From assembly GCF_013337045.2 (NCBI RefSeq), contig NZ_CP118260.1, positions 1-64,000 on the forward strand: a DNA stretch of 64,000 bases. Reading direction: 5' to 3'. The DNA comes from Agrobacterium vitis. Lineage in GTDB: Bacteria > Pseudomonadota > Alphaproteobacteria > Rhizobiales > Rhizobiaceae. The first letter of the stretch is position 1. The number at the start of each line of letters is the position of its first letter. This document shows, piece by piece, positions 8,344 to 16,586 of this stretch. Below the pieces are notes generated by a model. The model made no database searches and was not told the origin of the DNA. It saw only the letters and a program-made list of their open reading frames with translations. The position numbers and the translations under genes were made by a program.

Positions 8344-9168
8344 TCAAGACCACAAACGGGCGTGCCTGTTGACATCCTTGTATAGCAGATAGCGGAACCT
8401 GCCGGGACCGCCAGCGTAGCAGGCTTGTGGGCAGAAGGCGCGCAACCACATGAAGTCACCGGCCTCGACCTCAACCCAGTCGTCGTTCAGTCGATAGACG
8501 GCTTTGCCTTCCAGGACATAGAGGCCGTGTTCCATCACATGGGTTTCCATGAACGGAATGATGCCGCCAGGTTGGAAGCTGACGATATTCAGGTGGAAGT
8601 CATAGCGGATATCATTTGGATCGATGAACCGGGTCGTCCCCCAGGCGCCGCCGGTGTTCGGCATCATGGCAATCTCATGCTCGTCTTCATGGGTGAAGAT
8701 TGCTGGTGGTGGCTCCAATCCGTCTACCGGTTGGAATGTCTTGCGAACCCAATGGAATTTTGTCGGAGCATCGCTGGTGTTGAGAACTGTCCACGTCGAT
8801 CCGGCCGGCAGAAAAGCGAAAGACCCGGCACGAAGATTATGCGCAGCTGAGCCAAGTGTAAGCGTGAACGCACCTTCGACAACAAAAATGGCTGTTTGCG
8901 CATTGGCATCCGGTTCCGGTCGCGTGCTGCCCCCTCCCGGTTGGATTTCCATCACGTATTGCGAAAAGGTTTCGGAAAATCCAGTCATGGGTCTGGCGAT
9001 AATCCAGGCGCGGGTCTTTTCCCAATGCGGAAGAAGACTGGTGACGATGTCGCTCATCACGCCCTTTGGAATGACGGCATAGGCGGTTTTGAAAACGGCC
9101 TTGCCAGAAAGCAACTGGGTTTGAGGCGGCAGGCCCCCGTAATTTGTGAAATAGCTGTTCTCGGTCAT
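8344..9168 (-). CDS. allE: (S)-ureidoglycine aminohydrolase
   Basis: This bicupin protein of 274 aa fits AllE/YlbA, which converts (S)-ureidoglycine to (S)-ureidoglycolate and ammonia in allantoin breakdown. The C-terminal cupin is diagnostic: ETHVMEHGLYVLEGKAVYRL carries the metal ligands, then NDDWVEVEAGDF, and the ending KDVNRHARLW matches the family tail. The start at 9168 is preceded by GAGG and yields MTENSYFTNYGGLPPQ, a normal N-terminus; the frame stays open far upstream without coding character. No other ureide or allantoate gene lies in the window, so it either works with enzymes encoded elsewhere or acts on a related substrate. Confidence 0.87.
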   Translation of the reverse strand: MTENSYFTNYGGLPPQTQLLSGKAVFKTAYAVIPKGVMSDIVTSLLPHWEKTRAWIIARPMTGFSETFSQYVMEIQPGGGSTRPEPDANAQTAIFVVEGAFTLTLGSAAHNLRAGSFAFLPAGSTWTVLNTSDAPTKFHWVRKTFQPVDGLEPPPAIFTHEDEHEIAMMPNTGGAWGTTRFIDPNDIRYDFHLNIVSFQPGGIIPFMETHVMEHGLYVLEGKAVYRLNDDWVEVEAGDFMWLRAFCPQACYAGGPGRFRYLLYKDVNRHARLWS

Positions 9169-9626
9169 GCGATGCGGCCTCGGCTTTGCTCCGGATGGTT
9201 TCCTTTGTCTTGTATCGCATAAACGCAACAACAGGAATCGCGACGCGCTGCCTTTTTCTTCTGAAAACAGGCTTTGCACGATATAGGTCTTGGATAACTG
9301 TCCATTTTCAGACTGAAAATTCCATGAAATCGCCGAATCTGCGCCTTGAAACAGTCGGCTTACGGCGCCATCTTCAGTCCAACCCGTGGTCCGGGCCCCT
9401 CTGGCAGCAGCCGCCGGCGCTTCTGCGATGTCGGACCGTTTTCGACACATGCGCCGGCATAGGATTGTAGCCATGGTCTTGGTTTTGCCAGCTGGTTCAC
9501 GCGCTTATTTTCATTTCAATTGCTTGTCATCGATGGCGATAAACATGTCATACCGCGCCGGGCGTGACTGCCGTTACCGCACCCCCGCCCCTAAGCTTTT
9601 GAATATCGTGCGCTAGGAGCAGGGTT
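9169..9626. other. Non-coding gap upstream of allE
   Basis: This 458-bp stretch has overlapping short open frames on both strands, none with a good ribosome-binding site or recognisable protein. It should hold the promoters for allE (minus) and for the small gene at 9627 (plus). I see no palindromic operator that stands out. Confidence 0.5.
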
Positions 9627-9932
9627 GTGTTTACGGAAATCTTTGCGACTCTGATCAGCTTTTTTCTTATCGACCCGATAGAGGCGGATCTTCGCAGTCG
9701 CCTGGCGTCGATGAATGCATCGGCAACTACAATAGAACAGGCGCAAACATGCGTGCGAGATTCAGCTCCCAAATTATTACAACAGGCGCTCGATAGCCCA
9801 AGCTGGGCTGTGCGTTCTGGCTTACAGATTTCTTTAGGCTGGACTACGCCGGTTGCGGTTGTTTCGGAAATTTCACCGGAGTGTCGGACCGCCCTTTCAT
9901 TGCTTGGATCTGAGACCGGCGGCGATGTATAG
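9627..9932 (+). CDS. Small hypothetical protein with hydrophobic N-terminus
   Basis: This is a 101-aa open frame starting with GTG at 9627, preceded at the correct distance by the strong site AGGAGCAGG. The first 16 residues are hydrophobic (FATLISFFLI), which could be a short signal or membrane anchor. The rest is mixed polar with two cysteines. I recognise no domain. It is 22 bp upstream of the zeta-subunit-like gene and in the same direction, so co-transcription with that gene and exoD is plausible. The real coding status rests on the ribosome-binding site and spacing. Confidence 0.5.
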   Translation: MFTEIFATLISFFLIDPIEADLRSRLASMNASATTIEQAQTCVRDSAPKLLQQALDSPSWAVRSGLQISLGWTTPVAVVSEISPECRTALSLLGSETGGDV

Positions 9933-9954
9933 ACGATTTGAACAAGGACAAGTT

Positions 9955-10293
9955 ATGACAAAACTTCACGACAGAGGACATGCGATGGTTCAGAGCGTTT
10001 CAGGGCCGGATTGGTGCCCAAAGGACGATACCACCTTCACAATCCGTGCCCGTCGGAATGTTCTGGCTGGGTTCTGGGCCGGAGAGCGCCTGGGATTGCG
10101 CGGCCAGGATTTGGTGCTTTACGCCCAGGCGCTGCATGTAGAGGATCATCGATTGCCCGGTGATCTCGATCTTGTTGAAAAACTTCATGCAGATTTCGCA
10201 TCGGCTCAGCTGGCTATCAGCACAGCCGATATTCACGTTGTGTTGCGCTCCTCGCATCAGCAAGCGCTGCGGGATAGCGGTTGTACGGATTAA
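9955..10293 (+). CDS. DUF1476 protein, divergent ATPase inhibitor zeta subunit paralogue
   Basis: This 112-aa protein has the core of the alphaproteobacterial F1-ATPase zeta subunit (DUF1476): ARRNVLAGFWAGERLGL near residues 32-48, an alpha-helical middle with LYAQAL, and a C-terminal LVEKLHADFASAQLAIS segment. In the canonical zeta the N-terminus, starting near FEKKFAHDEELRF, blocks ATP hydrolysis. Here that part is replaced by a different sequence containing WCPKDDTTF, so inhibition may be altered or lost. The start at 9955 has AAGGACAAG in front. It ends 1 bp before exoD begins. A second copy on an accessory replicon suggests a condition-specific paralogue. Confidence 0.75.
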   Translation: MTKLHDRGHAMVQSVSGPDWCPKDDTTFTIRARRNVLAGFWAGERLGLRGQDLVLYAQALHVEDHRLPGDLDLVEKLHADFASAQLAISTADIHVVLRSSHQQALRDSGCTD

Positions 10294-10294
10294 T

Positions 10295-10933
10295 ATGATG
10301 ATGATGTCTCGACAGCAGGGTCCTGCCGCAAGTGACGACATTGTGCGGGGCTCCGGGTTTCTGCTGGAAGTGCTGGAAACTGCTCGTTTGCGTGGTGGTA
10401 TTTCCATCGGTGAACTGATCGGTCGGCGGGGTCGAATTGGGATAGCCTTCACCTTGCTGGTGCTTTGCCTGCCGACCCTTGTCCCCCTGCCCGGTCCTTT
10501 CGGAATGGTTTTCGGCACCTGCCTGGCATTCGTTGCCGTGCAAATGCTGTATGGCGCAGACCGGATCTGGCTTCCGGACTTCATTGCGCGGCAAACCGTG
10601 TCGCTCAAGGTCGTGGAAACAATGGTGCGGCTCGGACGGCCCTGGGTGCTGAAACTCGAGAGCTGGCTGATCGCCGGGCGTCTTCCGTTTCTCACCGGCA
10701 AGACGGCACGAATGATCCTGGCGCTGCCGATTCTCGTGCTGGCGGTTCTGATCTCCCTGCCAATTCCTTTTGGCAATACCGCTCCAGCGCTTGCAATTGT
10801 TCTTATCGCTATCGCTCTTGCAGAACGAGACGGCCTTGTGGTGATTTTTTCACTCTTCGTTGCCGCTGGTGCCGGTGTCGTGACCTATTATCTTGTCACC
10901 GCCGCTGGAAACCTGCTGACCTGGGCGTTTTAG
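10295..10933 (+). CDS. Exopolysaccharide synthesis protein ExoD family
   Basis: This 212-aa membrane protein matches the ExoD family: SGFLLEVLETARLRGGISIGELI-type N-terminal segment, then hydrophobic segments around LLVLCLPTLVPLPGPFGMVFG and a C-terminal pair of membrane helices. ExoD in Sinorhizobium affects exopolysaccharide production and alkali tolerance. The start at 10295 lies in a run of ATG codons, so the exact first residue is uncertain by one to three positions. It directly follows the zeta-like gene with no spacer and is likely translated from the same message. Confidence 0.85.
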   Translation: MMMMSRQQGPAASDDIVRGSGFLLEVLETARLRGGISIGELIGRRGRIGIAFTLLVLCLPTLVPLPGPFGMVFGTCLAFVAVQMLYGADRIWLPDFIARQTVSLKVVETMVRLGRPWVLKLESWLIAGRLPFLTGKTARMILALPILVLAVLISLPIPFGNTAPALAIVLIAIALAERDGLVVIFSLFVAAGAGVVTYYLVTAAGNLLTWAF

Positions 10934-10963
10934 CGGGTCTACCGATGGTGAAGGAGATTACCG

Positions 10964-11431
10964 CTATTTCGCCATCGGTACGAATAGTCCGAGCTTGATA
11001 TCCCGCAGCACGACATTGGTATGCATTCGGCGTATTTGCGGGTTTTCGGCCATGATAAGGGCAGCGATATCGTCGTAATGCTCAACGTCACGGGCGGTGA
11101 TGATTGCAATCAAATCGACCTGACCCGTGACATAGTAAACCTGCTGAATGTGATCCTGCCGTTCCGACCAGGTGCGAAAGCGGGCGAGCGCATCGTAATT
11201 GTCGCGCTCGATCTCCATGCCGACGATAAATACCATAGGATGGCCGGTCATTTTGCGGTCAACCACCGCCACTTCGCTTTTGACGATCCCTTCTTCCCGC
11301 AGCCGTTTCAGACGTCTTTGGACCGCCGATAGAGAAAGCCCGATCTGTTCGGCAATAATCTCTGCCTTCAGCTGACAATTTCGCTGAATGATATCGATGA
11401 TCTGGCGATCGAACCGATCCAAATGGTCCAT
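10964..11431 (-). CDS. Lrp/AsnC family transcriptional regulator
   Basis: This is a typical 155-aa Lrp-type regulator. The winged helix-turn-helix occupies about residues 5-60 (FDRQIIDIIQRN, GLSLSAVQRRLKRLREEGIV) and a RAM ligand-binding domain occupies about 70-150 (VYYVTGQVDLIAIITARD). It is divergent from an amino-acid ABC transporter and homocysteine methyltransferase operon with a spacer of about 160 bp, so it most likely controls that operon in response to an amino acid. The ATG at 11431 is the only sensible start. Confidence 0.92.
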   Translation of the reverse strand: MDHLDRFDRQIIDIIQRNCQLKAEIIAEQIGLSLSAVQRRLKRLREEGIVKSEVAVVDRKMTGHPMVFIVGMEIERDNYDALARFRTWSERQDHIQQVYYVTGQVDLIAIITARDVEHYDDIAALIMAENPQIRRMHTNVVLRDIKLGLFVPMAK

Positions 11432-11593
11432 ATGGCTGATCCTCCAAGGGTGCGTTTCACGCTCTTTTTCCAGGGATTAACCGCTTTATGCAAGGATTTT
11501 CTGCGGTAATTATGCAGTCTGGTTCGAAATTGCGCGCATAAACTGCGCGGATAAGCCATTATTGTGCCAAGCAATTTGAAGACTGGAACCTGT

Positions 11594-12373
11594 ATGACAG
11601 ATGGCGGCGGTTTCGCCCTTGAGGTGGAAGACATCCACAAGAGCTTCGGCGCGCATGCGGTTCTGAAGGGCCTATCGTTGCGTGCCGCAAAAGGCGACGT
11701 TATTTCGATCATTGGGTCCTCCGGGTCTGGAAAAAGCACGTTCCTGCGCTGCATCAACTTCCTGGAAATGCCGGATCGAGGGCGTATCGTTGTCAATGGC
11801 GAAGAGATTGCCATCAAGATTGGGCGGCGTGGTGAGCCACGGCCCGCCAGTTGGCGTCAGGTCGAGCGGTTGCGGACCGGACTTGGGATGGTGTTTCAAA
11901 ATTTCAATCTCTGGGCGCATCGCACAGTTTTGGAGAATGTTATCGAAGCGCCGGTGCATGTGATGGGCGTCAAGCGCGCGGAAGCCATCGAACGTGCCGA
12001 AGCGTTGCTGCATAAGGTTGGTCTTTACGATAAGCGCGATGCCTATCCGGCTTTCCTCTCGGGCGGGCAGCAACAACGTGCGGCTATAGCGCGGGCGCTC
12101 TGCGTTGAACCTGCCGTCATGTTATTCGATGAGCCAACATCGGCGCTCGATCCGGAATTGGTCGGTGAGGTCCTGAAGGTCATTCGGGATCTGGCCGAGG
12201 AAGGCCGCACCATGCTGATCGTCACCCATGAGATGCGCTTTGCCCGCGATGTTTCCAGCCATGTCCTGTTTTTGCATCAGGGCCGGATTGAGGAGCAGGG
12301 ACCGCCTGAACAGGTCTTCGGCAATCCGTTCAGCGACCGGTGTCGAGAATTTACCGGCGGGATCGGCGCCTGA
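11594..12373 (+). CDS. Polar amino-acid ABC transporter, ATP-binding protein
   Basis: This 259-aa ABC ATPase is of the HisP/GlnQ/OccP type. The Walker A motif GSSGSGKS is near residues 40-47, the Q-loop VFQNFNLW near 98, the signature [15 protein letters not shown] near 152-166, Walker [15 protein letters not shown] near 172-185, and the switch histidine is in THEM. The start [14 protein letters not shown] at 11594 is favoured; an in-frame ATG at 11564 would add ten residues. It is the first gene of a five-gene set with a periplasmic binding protein, two permeases and a homocysteine methyltransferase, in the usual order of octopine/histidine-type systems. Confidence 0.93.
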   Translation: MTDGGGFALEVEDIHKSFGAHAVLKGLSLRAAKGDVISIIGSSGSGKSTFLRCINFLEMPDRGRIVVNGEEIAIKIGRRGEPRPASWRQVERLRTGLGMVFQNFNLWAHRTVLENVIEAPVHVMGVKRAEAIERAEALLHKVGLYDKRDAYPAFLSGGQQQRAAIARALCVEPAVMLFDEPTSALDPELVGEVLKVIRDLAEEGRTMLIVTHEMRFARDVSSHVLFLHQGRIEEQGPPEQVFGNPFSDRCREFTGGIGA

Positions 12374-12417
12374 CTGCATCTTTGAAAATTTTGAATTCAA
12401 CCTGGAGAAAGTTTTCT

Positions 12418-13188
12418 ATGAAATTCTTCCCGCTGCTGTTGGCCAGCGCTGCCTTTGCCTTTTCCGCTTTTTCGGCGCAGGCCGATGTGCGTTTTGGTGT
12501 TATGAATGAATCCTATCCGCCCTTCTTCGCCAAGGATGCGAGCGGCAAATGGCAGGGTTGGGAAATTGACCTGATGGACGCTGTTTGCGCTGAGATGAAG
12601 GAGAAGTGCTCTATCGTCGAACTGTCCTGGGATGGGTTGATCCCGGCTTTGGGCGCCAAGAAGTTCGACGTGATCTGGTCTTCCATGTCGATTACCGATG
12701 AGCGTAAAAAGGTGATCGATTTCACAGATAAATATTACAATACCCCCAGCCGGCTGATCGGTATGAAGGACATGAAGCCTGGCGCCAGCGCTGATGACGT
12801 CAAGGGCAAGACCATCGGTATTCAGGTATCCACCATTCAGTCTGAATATTACAAAAAGTATTTTTCCAAGGTTGCCTCGGAAAAGACCTACCAAACGCTG
12901 GATGAAGCCTTTCAGGACCTGTCCGCTGGACGGATCGATTACGTCTTCGGCGATTCCATCGTGCTCGACACTTTTGTCAAGAGTGATGCCGGCAAGGATT
13001 GCTGCGCCAATATGGGCGATGTCGCCGATGATGCCGCGGTGCTTGGTTCAGGCGTGGGTGGCGGTTTGCGCAAGGACGATACCGCTTTGAAGGCAAAGCT
13101 GAATTCGGCGCTGGCCGCTGTCCGGGCCAGCGGCAAATATGATGAGATCACCAAGAAATATTTCGATTTCAACATCTATGGTAAGTAA
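12418..13188 (+). CDS. Polar amino-acid ABC transporter, periplasmic binding protein
   Basis: This 256-aa extracytoplasmic solute-binding protein of family 3 (SBP_bac_3) has a signal peptide at residues 1-22 ([22 protein letters not shown]) with cleavage after AQA. Family landmarks are the [11 protein letters not shown] and [11 protein letters not shown] segments, the [15 protein letters not shown] motif and the [12 protein letters not shown] hinge region. GGAGAAAG lies eleven bases upstream of the ATG. The ligand is expected to be an amino acid; the adjacent homocysteine methyltransferase suggests a methyl-donating one such as S-methylmethionine, which is an inference. Confidence 0.93.
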   Translation: MKFFPLLLASAAFAFSAFSAQADVRFGVMNESYPPFFAKDASGKWQGWEIDLMDAVCAEMKEKCSIVELSWDGLIPALGAKKFDVIWSSMSITDERKKVIDFTDKYYNTPSRLIGMKDMKPGASADDVKGKTIGIQVSTIQSEYYKKYFSKVASEKTYQTLDEAFQDLSAGRIDYVFGDSIVLDTFVKSDAGKDCCANMGDVADDAAVLGSGVGGGLRKDDTALKAKLNSALAAVRASGKYDEITKKYFDFNIYGK

Positions 13189-13204
13189 ACGGAAACTTAC
13201 GTAA

Positions 13205-13927
13205 ATGGCAGTTTCCCCGAGCATATTCGATCTGCTTTCTCCCTATCCCCCCGGATGGGGCGGAACGCTGCTATGGGGTGCCGGGGCAACGCTTATCATT
13301 TCGGCGGGGGCTTTTCTGATAGGGCTGGTGATTGGGATTGGCGGGGCTTTGGGCAAGCTGTCTGGCAACCGCCTGCTGCTCGGATTGCTCGATGTCTACA
13401 CGACAGCGGTGCGCGCCGTGCCGGAACTGATCCTGATCGTCGGTCTTTATTATGCAGGCACCGATGGACTTAACCGACTATTGCAGGCATTTGGCATGCC
13501 AATGGTTGAAGTCAATGGATTGATTGCGGCGATTGCGGTTCTGGGTGTGGTCCAAGGTGCTTACATGACTGAAGTGCTCAGGGGGGCTATCCTGGCGATC
13601 CCGGTTGGTCAAAGTGAGGCGGCAAAAGCCTTCGGCATGTCGCCGCTTCTGCGGTTTCGTAGGGTTACTTTGCCGGCGCTGCTGCCCAACGCCCTGCCTG
13701 GCCTTGCCAATTTGTGGATGGCTGTCACCAAGGATAGCGCGCTTGTTGCCGTTGTCGGCTATCAGGAACTGGCGCTTGCGACCCGGCTGGCGGGGGCGAG
13801 TACCAAGCATTATTTCCTGTTTTTCCTGGCTGCCGCCCTGCTCTATCTCGCCATCACTCTCGTTTCCAACCTGTTCTTCAAGCTGATCGAGCGCCGGGTA
13901 CGGCGTGGTCAGCCGCTGCTGTCCTAG
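13205..13927 (+). CDS. Polar amino-acid ABC transporter permease 1 (HisQ-like)
   Basis: This 240-aa inner-membrane permease has about five transmembrane segments. It carries the His/Glu/Gln/Arg/opine permease signature: TAVRAVPELILIVGLYYAG near residues 63-81 and the EAA loop GQSEAAKAFGMSPLLRFRRVTLPA near 136-159, which contacts the ATPase. It follows the binding protein by 16 bp and precedes the second permease by 8 bp. Together with that permease it forms the translocation pore. Confidence 0.92.
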   Translation: MAVSPSIFDLLSPYPPGWGGTLLWGAGATLIISAGAFLIGLVIGIGGALGKLSGNRLLLGLLDVYTTAVRAVPELILIVGLYYAGTDGLNRLLQAFGMPMVEVNGLIAAIAVLGVVQGAYMTEVLRGAILAIPVGQSEAAKAFGMSPLLRFRRVTLPALLPNALPGLANLWMAVTKDSALVAVVGYQELALATRLAGASTKHYFLFFLAAALLYLAITLVSNLFFKLIERRVRRGQPLLS

Positions 13928-13935
13928 GAGATGTG

Positions 13936-14625
13936 ATGGATTTCTCCTGGATAGGCAATTACTGGCCGTTGCTGCTCACCGGAGCATGGCAAACGCTTGC
14001 ATTGCTGGTGATTTCGGTCGTTCCCGGATTCGTAATGGCCATTGGCCTCGCCTTTGCGCAGGTCAGCGGCGGACCGGTCGCGCGTGTCCTTGCGCGCGGC
14101 TATTCGACGTTTTTTCGTGGTACGCCGCTATTGATTCAGCTCTGGTTGCTTTATTACGGCGTCGGATCATTGCTGCCGATGATCCCGGGCATTCGTCAAA
14201 GTCTGATCTGGCCGCTGCTACGGGAAGGATTTTTCTTTGCGGCGGTCAGTTTCACGCTCAATTACGCGGCTTATGAGGCCGAAGTTTTGCGCGGCGCATT
14301 GCTGGCCGTGCCTAAGGGCGAACTTGAGGCGGGCCGTGCTTTCGGCATGGGACGCTTCACGCTCATTCGGCGTGTCTGGTTGCCGCGTGCTATCCGCATC
14401 GCCCTCCCCACCATTGCCGGGGAAGTGGTCATGCAGTTGAAGGCGACCCCCCTCGCCTTTACCGTGACGGTTATGGATCTCTATGCGGTTGCCTACAAGG
14501 TGCGCCAGGATACGCTGCTCGTCTATGAGCCGCTGATCGTCGTTACCCTCTTCTATCTCGCTCTTACCGCGATCATTGCCCGTTGCTTCCGGGTGGTCGA
14601 GGCGCAGGTTCCAATCCGGCGATAA
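13936..14625 (+). CDS. Polar amino-acid ABC transporter permease 2 (HisM-like)
   Basis: This is the 229-aa partner permease of the same importer. The STFFRGTPLLIQLWLLYYG segment near residues 56-74 and the EAA loop KGELEAGRAFGMGRFTLIRR near 125-144 are clear. The ATG at 13936 has TAGGAG five bases upstream; a GTG immediately before it (13933) is an alternative start. The homocysteine methyltransferase gene begins 17 bp after its stop, so all five genes probably share one transcript. Confidence 0.92.
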   Translation: MDFSWIGNYWPLLLTGAWQTLALLVISVVPGFVMAIGLAFAQVSGGPVARVLARGYSTFFRGTPLLIQLWLLYYGVGSLLPMIPGIRQSLIWPLLREGFFFAAVSFTLNYAAYEAEVLRGALLAVPKGELEAGRAFGMGRFTLIRRVWLPRAIRIALPTIAGEVVMQLKATPLAFTVTVMDLYAVAYKVRQDTLLVYEPLIVVTLFYLALTAIIARCFRVVEAQVPIRR

Positions 14626-14642
14626 CCAACAGGACTATATGT

Positions 14643-15548
14643 ATGACAAAGGTTCGTATTCTCGACGGCGGCATGAGCCGTGAACTTCTTCGGCTCGGTG
14701 CGGAGTTGAAGCAGCCGGAATGGTCGGCGCTGGCCCTGATTGATGCGCCTGACATCGTTCGCCAGGTGCATGCGGAATTCATTGCGGCGGGTGCGGATGT
14801 GGTGACCACCAACAGTTACGCACTGGTGCCGTTTCACATTGGCGAAGAACGGTTTCGGAGTGAAGGCCCGTCGCTGATTGCCTTGTCGGGTGAGTTGGCA
14901 CGGCAGGCGGCGGATGCCTCGGGTCGAAAGGTGCTCGTGGCCGGGTCTTTGCCACCGATCTTCGGTTCCTATGAGCCGCAGAATTTCGATCCTTCGAGAG
15001 TTGATGCCTATCTCAATGTCCTCGTCGCCAACCTTGCGCCCTTCGTCGATGTGTGGCTTGGAGAAACCCTCAGCCTGATCGCCGAAGGCGAAGCCGTTCA
15101 AAAAGCGGTTGCAGCAACAGGCAAGCCCTTCTGGATTTCGTTTACACTGGCCGATGAAGCGGGACAGGACGCTGGAGGTCAACCGAAGCTTCGCTCCGGC
15201 GAACTGGTTGAGGATGCGGCTCTTTGGGCGGCTGGCTCTGGCGCATCGGCGCTGCTGTTCAATTGCAGCAAGCCGGAAGTGATGAAGGCGGCCGTGGATG
15301 TGGCGGCAGCAACATTCCGGGAAAAAGGTGTTTCTCTGGACATCGGTGTCTATGCCAATGCCTTTGAAGGTGAGCAGGGGGAGGCCGCAGCGAATGAAGG
15401 CCTGCATGAGACCCGCGCCGACCTGACCGACGATGCCTATTGCCGCTTTGCCTGCGATTGGGCCGATGCGGGTGCGACGATGATTGGCGGGTGCTGCGGC
15501 ATTGGCGCGGCGCATATACACCAATTGTCCAAGGCTCTGTCTGCGTAG
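14643..15548 (+). CDS. Homocysteine S-methyltransferase family protein (MmuM-like)
   Basis: This 301-aa zinc-dependent methyltransferase transfers a methyl group to homocysteine, in the well-known cases from S-methylmethionine, giving methionine. N-terminal LDGGMSRELLRLGA (residues 6-19) matches the family. The zinc ligands are the cysteine in LLFNCSKPE and the paired cysteines of MIGGCCGIG near the C-terminus. It lacks cobalamin-binding modules, so it is the B12-independent type even though B12 uptake genes lie convergently next to it. It ends the amino-acid transporter operon, suggesting that the transporter imports its substrate. The start at 14643 gives MTKVRILDGG; the open frame before it overlaps the permease. 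Confidence 0.88.
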   Translation: MTKVRILDGGMSRELLRLGAELKQPEWSALALIDAPDIVRQVHAEFIAAGADVVTTNSYALVPFHIGEERFRSEGPSLIALSGELARQAADASGRKVLVAGSLPPIFGSYEPQNFDPSRVDAYLNVLVANLAPFVDVWLGETLSLIAEGEAVQKAVAATGKPFWISFTLADEAGQDAGGQPKLRSGELVEDAALWAAGSGASALLFNCSKPEVMKAAVDVAAATFREKGVSLDIGVYANAFEGEQGEAAANEGLHETRADLTDDAYCRFACDWADAGATMIGGCCGIGAAHIHQLSKALSA

Positions 15549-15557
15549 ACTAACCGT

Positions 15558-16583
15558 CTACACCCCGGGTCGGGCCTTGCGCATGATCCAGAGAAAGGCA
15601 AGGCATCCGGCGAGACCTGTGACGATGCCAATCGGCATGTCCTCCGGTGCAACGGCCAGTCTTGCCACGAGATCGGCGAGGATCAGCACCAATGCGCCCG
15701 TCAGCGCCGAGAGCGGCAGGACGCGGACATTGTCTGATCCTGCCAGTGCTCGCACCATATGGGGAACCATCAGGCCGACAAAGCCGATGGCACCTGAAAA
15801 AGCGACCATTGTCCCTGTTATCAGGGCCGAGATCACAAACAGCGTCAGGCGAAACCGAGCGACGGGTACGCCCAGGGTCGCCGCCGTCTCATCGCCCATG
15901 GCCAAGGCATTCAGCAAGCGCGCATTGGGCAGGAGATAGCAAAGTCCACCGGCGAGCACGGCGGCGGGGTAAATCAGATGCTGCCATTGGGCAAGGCCGA
16001 GCCCACCCAGCATCCAGAAGGTCACGGTTTGGGTGGCGCGGGGATCTCCGAGAAAGACCAGGAGATTGCCGAGCCCGGTAAAGAAAAACCCGACAATCAC
16101 GCCCGACAGCACCAGCCGGTCGGCCTGAAGGCTGCGGGTCAATCCGGCTACCAGTCCCACCGTGGCGGTGGCGAGCAGCGCCCCGCCAAATGCGAAAAGC
16201 GGTACGGTCAGCAGTCCGAAGACCATGCCGGTATGCAGCAAAGCGAGGATTGCACCGAAGGCAGCGCCGGAGGAGACGCCGAGCAGATGCGGATCGGCGA
16301 GTGGATTGCGGGTCGCTGGTTGTAGCACCGCCCCGGTTAGCGCCAGCCCAGCCCCGACAAGTCCACCGAGTAGCACGCGTGGAAATCGAACATCCCAGAC
16401 GATGCTCACTCGCCCCGCTGGCCAATCCACCGTAAAACTGCCCGGGACCAGATGATTGGCAAGGATCTTCCAGACGGTGGCAACAGGAATGGGAGCAGCG
16501 CCCAGTGAAATACCGGCACTGACGACGATAAGGATCGTCAGTACCAGCAGGATCGGCACACATATACGTCTAATGAAAGTCAA
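15558..16583 (-). CDS. Cobalamin ABC transporter permease (FecCD/BtuC family)
   Basis: This 341-aa inner-membrane protein of the FecCD family has about ten transmembrane segments. RFPRVLLGGLVGAGLALTGAVLQPATRNPLADPHLLGVSSGAAFGA-type sequence, seen in parts near residues 69-113, is the family hallmark. Its stop lies 10 bp from the convergent homocysteine methyltransferase gene. The gene is third in the cobalamin-riboswitch operon, starting 3 bp after the binding-protein stop. FecCD permeases also carry iron siderophores; the riboswitch is what points to cobalamin or a related corrinoid. Confidence 0.86.
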   Translation of the reverse strand: MTFIRRICVPILLVLTILIVVSAGISLGAAPIPVATVWKILANHLVPGSFTVDWPAGRVSIVWDVRFPRVLLGGLVGAGLALTGAVLQPATRNPLADPHLLGVSSGAAFGAILALLHTGMVFGLLTVPLFAFGGALLATATVGLVAGLTRSLQADRLVLSGVIVGFFFTGLGNLLVFLGDPRATQTVTFWMLGGLGLAQWQHLIYPAAVLAGGLCYLLPNARLLNALAMGDETAATLGVPVARFRLTLFVISALITGTMVAFSGAIGFVGLMVPHMVRALAGSDNVRVLPLSALTGALVLILADLVARLAVAPEDMPIGIVTGLAGCLAFLWIMRKARPGV

Positions 16584-16586
16584 GAC

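Noticed and set aside
10000..10776. Minus-strand frame opposite the zeta-like and exoD genes
   Set aside because: It is a shadow of two well-supported plus-strand genes.
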